In this document: in pieces, positions 6,319-8,743 of the stretch
Numbering within the stretch: position 1 is the first letter of the stretch
Layout: each line of letters opens with the position of its first letter
Assembly: GCA_021813085.1 (NCBI GenBank)
Contig: JAKAMA010000077.1
Coordinates: 1-8,743 of the forward strand
Length of the DNA: 8,743 nt
Source: Chloroflexota bacterium
GTDB lineage: Bacteria > Chloroflexota > Dehalococcoidia > DSTF01 > JACRBR01
Reading direction: 5' to 3'
The notes under the pieces: model-generated
Databases searched by the model: none
The model's input: the letters and a program-made list of their open reading frames with translations, nothing else
Told to the model about the DNA's origin: nothing
Program-made: the position numbers and the translations under genes

Positions 6319-7136
6319 AGACCGCCGGTATCGTCGCGCGCAAGGAGTTGCGGCAGGCGGTGGGCAGCTCGTGGCTGCTGCTCTACGCGGCGCTGTTCAC
6401 GGCCCTCGCGCTGGCGCTTTCGTACCTGGGTGCGCGCAACCTCGGGGACCTGGGGTTCGAGAACTTCAGCAGGACGACGGCGAGCCTGCTGAACCTCTGC
6501 CTGCTGCTGGCGCCGCTCGTCGCGCTGTCGCTTGCCGCTGACAGCATCGCCGGCGAGCGGGAGCGGGGGACGCTCGCGTACCTCCTCTCGCAGCCGCTCG
6601 ACCGCTGGGAGCTGCTGCTCGGCAAGTTCGCGGGGCTGTTCGCGGCGATCGGGCTGGCGACGGTGGCGGGCTTCGGCATCGCGGGCGTGGCGATCGCGCT
6701 GCTCGCCTCGACGATGGACGCGGGGACGTACGCGCTATTCCTCGCGCTCGTGCTGGCGCTGATCGCGGTGATGACGGGCCTCGGGCTGGTGGCGTCGGTC
6801 GTGTCGCGCACGCGGGTGCAGGCGCTCGGGCTCGCGGTGCTGGTGTGGTTCGTGGCCGTATTCGTGTTCGACCTGCTGCTCATCGGCACCGTGTCGGCGA
6901 CCTCGCTGGGCGGAGGTGGCCTCTTGCTGGCACTGCTGCTGAACCCCGTCGAGATCGTGCGCGTGCTGGCGATCATCCAGCTCGAGCCGGACTTGCAGAT
7001 CCTTGGCCCCTTCGGCTCGTACCTGCTGGAGCGCACCGGGGCAACCGGCGCCAGCGTGATCCTGGGCGCGGCGCTCGCCGCGTGGGTGGCGGCGCCGGTG
7101 GCCGCCGCGGCGTGGCTCTTCGAGTCGAAGGGCTGA
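6315..7136 (+). CDS. nosY: NosY, ABC-2 type membrane permease for CuZ maturation
   Basis: The 273-residue product has six predicted membrane helices (about 18-40, 57-75, 104-132, 137-162, 168-192, 245-269). Between helices 2 and 3 lies a cytoplasmic GERERGTLAYLLSQP segment (80-94), typical of ABC-2 permeases and probably the coupling region that contacts NosF. NPVEIVRVLAI (210-220) before the last helix is a recognisable NosY stretch. NosY forms the transmembrane path of the NosDFY complex; published work on the family supports delivery of a sulfur species for the CuZ cluster. The start overlaps the nosF stop (ATGA 6315-6318), and GGAGG at 6303-6307 sits seven bases upstream. It is the last nos gene here: a convergent gene begins ending only ten bases later, and no nosL follows. 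No terminator is seen in that gap, only the perfect palindrome GCGGCGCCGC (7138-7147). Confidence 0.94.
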   Translation: MKTAGIVARKELRQAVGSSWLLLYAALFTALALALSYLGARNLGDLGFENFSRTTASLLNLCLLLAPLVALSLAADSIAGERERGTLAYLLSQPLDRWELLLGKFAGLFAAIGLATVAGFGIAGVAIALLASTMDAGTYALFLALVLALIAVMTGLGLVASVVSRTRVQALGLAVLVWFVAVFVFDLLLIGTVSATSLGGGGLLLALLLNPVEIVRVLAIIQLEPDLQILGPFGSYLLERTGATGASVILGAALAAWVAAPVAAAAWLFESKG

Positions 7137-7146
7137 GGCGGCGCCG

Positions 7147-8250
7147 CTATTCGCGCGGCACGAGCGCCAGGTGCTCCGAGGTGAGCACGATGCGCCAGTC
7201 GCGGCGCGACGGGATGCCCAGCACCTCGTACGGGTGCGCTGGCACGTCGACCTCGAACACGTACGGCTCGCTGAGGTCGGCGCTGATGGCGTTGGCGCGC
7301 ATGAAGATGCGGTGCGTGTTGCCCATCGCCACTTCCTCGATGATCTCGGTCTCGAGGACGGCATCGCCCGGGTCGCGCGGCTCGCGCCCCTCACGGAGCA
7401 CGAGGATGTGCTCGGGGCGGATGCAGAGCCAGACGTCGCCGTGCAGCGGGACGTGGGGATCCCGGACGCGCGCGGTGCACCACGGCGTGCGCACGACGGC
7501 GACGCCCTCGGCGTAGGCGACGACCTCGCCGGGAAGGATGTTGCGCACTTCGCCCAGCTCGGCGACGCGGCGGGAGACCGGCCGCCGGAAGACCTCGGCC
7601 CGGCTCCCCTGCTGGAGCACGCGGCCCTCGTCGTAGACGACGATGCGGTCCGCGAGCGCGTGCGCCTCGTTGAGGTCGTGGGTGACGAGCAGCACGGTCA
7701 GTCCGAGCCGCGCCCGGAGCGCGCTGATCTCGCGGCGGAGCGCCCAGCGGAGCGGCGGGTCGAGGGCCGAGAAGGGCTCGTCGAGCAGGAGCAGCGACGG
7801 CTCGGGCGCCAGCGCGCGGGCGAGGGCGACGCGCTGCTGTTGGCCGCCGGAAAGCTGCGAGGGGCGGCGGTCGGCCAGGCCTTCGAGCCCGAGGAGGACG
7901 AGGAGGCGCTCGACGCCCTGGCGGCGGCGGGCTTTCGGCCAGTGGGCGATGCCGAACTCGATGTTGGCGCGGGCGGAGAGGTGCGGGAAGAGCGCCATCT
8001 CCTGCACGACGTAGCCGGCGCGACGCTGCTGCGGCGGCAGGTCGACCCGCGCCTGTGCGTCGAAGGCGACGGTGCCATCCGGGAGGACGATGCGGCCGGT
8101 CTGGGGCGTGAGGAGGCCGGCGACGGCCTTGAGCGTGAGGGACTTCCCCGACCCCGACGGCCCAAACAGCACGACGAGCTCATCCGCGGCCTCGAACTGT
8201 GGCTGGAGGTCAAAGGTTGCGAGCTTCTTGCGAATGTCAACTTCAAGCAT
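7147..8250 (-). CDS. modC: ModC-like ABC ATPase (molybdate-type importer subunit) with TOBE domain
   Basis: The 367-residue protein is an importer-type ATPase: Walker A GPSGSGKS (30-37), Q-loop Gln83, signature LSGGQQQR (133-140), Walker B LLLLDE (153-158) and switch His191 in VTHDLNEAHALAD. The opening MLEVDIRKKLATFDL, the LPPQQRRAGYVVQEMALFPHL stretch and the length fit the molybdate/tungstate ModC group within the CysA-like superfamily. The region after residue 235 is a C-terminal TOBE-type regulatory domain, with CIRPEHILVL at 276-285. The start at 8250 is preferred over an upstream in-frame ATG at 8340, because homology begins here; the ribosome site is weak (GGGA at 8256-8259). It is convergent with nosY and divergent from the marR-family gene, so it stands without modA or modB. 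Its permease and binding protein must be elsewhere. Sulfate or another oxyanion, or iron, cannot be excluded as substrate. Confidence 0.8.
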   Translation of the reverse strand: MLEVDIRKKLATFDLQPQFEAADELVVLFGPSGSGKSLTLKAVAGLLTPQTGRIVLPDGTVAFDAQARVDLPPQQRRAGYVVQEMALFPHLSARANIEFGIAHWPKARRRQGVERLLVLLGLEGLADRRPSQLSGGQQQRVALARALAPEPSLLLLDEPFSALDPPLRWALRREISALRARLGLTVLLVTHDLNEAHALADRIVVYDEGRVLQQGSRAEVFRRPVSRRVAELGEVRNILPGEVVAYAEGVAVVRTPWCTARVRDPHVPLHGDVWLCIRPEHILVLREGREPRDPGDAVLETEIIEEVAMGNTHRIFMRANAISADLSEPYVFEVDVPAHPYEVLGIPSRRDWRIVLTSEHLALVPRE

Positions 8251-8324
8251 GACAGTCCCGGGCCGGGGCGTCCACTCCCAGTAGAGCCGATGACGGCCGC
8301 CGAAGGTATGGGCCGAACGGCAGC

Positions 8325-8395
8325 GCCAAGTGGGGGCCAAGTGACTCTGCGGCGGCCCCCTCCCGCGGCGCTATTGTAGGCATGATTGCAAGTGA
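8325..8395. promoter_or_regulatory. Divergent modC/marR control region with CAAGTG repeats and an imperfect palindrome
   Basis: GCCAAGTG occurs at 8325-8332 and 8336-8343, an 11-bp period. A third CAAGTGA lies at 8389-8395, 51 bp on, so all three fall near the same DNA face. Overlapping it is the A/T-rich imperfect palindrome TTGTAGGCATGATTGCAA (8374-8391), with 6 of 9 positions symmetric. On the minus strand TACAAT (8378-8373) resembles a -10 element for the ABC gene, but no good -35 is present. MarR proteins commonly bind 16-20 bp imperfect palindromes next to their own gene; this assignment is inference. Confidence 0.35.
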
Positions 8396-8411
8396 TTCCG
8401 GGGAGGACAAT

Positions 8412-8743
8412 ATGCGCAGCATGGTTATGGAGCCGGTCCCCAGCACGGCGTCGGCGGCCGATGAGGATGCCAGCACGGCGCTCGCGCTCTGCGCGGGTGC
8501 GCTTGCGGCGATCGACGCGCAGCGTCTCGAGTCCTGGGAGGAGTTGGGCTTGACGATGTCGCAGGTGCGCTTCCTGCAGGTGCTCTCGCAGCCGCACCGG
8601 CGGCTGCCGCGGGCCAGCGAGATCGCGGGCGTCCTGCGGGTGCACCCGGCGACGGTCACGTACATGACGGATCGTCTCGGGGCGCTGGGGCTCGTGCGGC
8701 GGTCAGTCGACCGGCGTGACCACCGGGTGAAGCACATCGAGCT
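8412..8743 (+). CDS. MarR-family transcriptional regulator (3' truncated)
   Basis: The first 110 codons are present; the frame is still open at the window end. ATG 8412 is chosen because GGAGG (8402-8406) lies five bases upstream; ATGs at 8421 and 8427 are alternatives. After a variable N-terminus (1-20) and a dimerisation helix (about 21-45), a winged helix-turn-helix begins near residue 48 (LTMSQVRFLQVL). The recognition helix is HPATVTYMTDRLGALGL (78-94), and the wing carries DRRDHRVK (100-107), the DRRD signature of MarR proteins. These dimers usually repress a neighbouring divergent gene and often respond to small aromatic ligands or oxidants. The divergent partner here is the ModC-like ATPase, which is therefore a likely target along with the gene itself. 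Ligand and residues for redox sensing cannot be judged; one cysteine (Cys27) lies in the N-terminal helix. Confidence 0.88.
   Translation, partial: MRSMVMEPVPSTASAADEDASTALALCAGALAAIDAQRLESWEELGLTMSQVRFLQVLSQPHRRLPRASEIAGVLRVHPATVTYMTDRLGALGLVRRSVDRRDHRVKHIE

Noticed and set aside
8251..8340. 30-residue N-terminal extension of the ModC-like protein
   Set aside because: Its sequence is Trp/Arg/Pro-rich, unlike the family, and family similarity begins exactly at the ATG at 8250.
8251..8372. Molybdenum-cofactor riboswitch in the leader of the ModC-like gene
   Set aside because: The leader is GC-rich and can fold, but I could not match the conserved Moco RNA core by eye; a covariance-model search would decide.
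7171..8379. 402-codon plus-strand frame opposite the ABC ATPase gene
   Set aside because: Antisense shadow; the minus strand has all ABC motifs in order.

Overview
The window is very GC-rich, gene-dense bacterial DNA. Its centre is a compact nitrous oxide reductase (nos) operon. The encoded NosZ has a Sec or lipoprotein-type signal instead of a twin-arginine signal, carries the CTEFCSALHLEM version of the CuA motif, and is followed directly by a NosB-like membrane protein. These are hallmarks of the clade II (atypical) N2O reductases. High GC, clade II nos and a bacterial amylo-alpha-1,6-glucosidase together fit a Chloroflexota-type organism (Thermomicrobia/Dehalococcoidia-like), but that placement is inference and another GC-rich phylum is possible.

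Layout. 1-450 (+): the 3' end of a glycogen-debranching-type enzyme, apparently unrelated to the rest. 478-924 (-): a small blue-copper (cupredoxin) lipoprotein, convergent with the previous gene. 925-1174: a divergent control region with tandem near-palindromes and a leader hairpin. 1175-3214 (+): nosZ. 3221-3262: a perfect 14-bp inverted repeat. 3290-5449 (+): one reading frame joining a four-helix NosB-like membrane domain to a complete NosD. 5446-6318 (+): nosF. 6315-7136 (+): nosY; the last three genes are coupled by ATGA overlaps. 7147-8250 (-): a ModC-like ABC ATPase, convergent with nosY. 8251-8411: a second divergent control region. 8412-8743 (+): the 5' part of a MarR-family regulator that runs off the window.

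How the genes work together. NosZ reduces N2O to N2 outside the membrane, using a CuA electron-entry site and the CuZ copper-sulfide cluster; all ligands for both can be located. NosD, with the NosF ATPase and the NosY permease, forms the ABC machine known to mature the CuZ site. The NosB-like domain, of unknown role in clade II systems, is here part of the NosD polypeptide. The cupredoxin next door, apparently also a lipoprotein, is a plausible electron donor or copper carrier for NosZ. No nosL, nosR, c-type cytochrome or ferredoxin gene is visible.

The most notable points are the NosB-NosD fusion with an internal signal-peptide-like helix, the hairpins on both sides of nosZ, the cupredoxin/NosZ lipoprotein pair, and an orphan ModC-type ATPase facing a MarR regulator across a promoter region with CAAGTG repeats.
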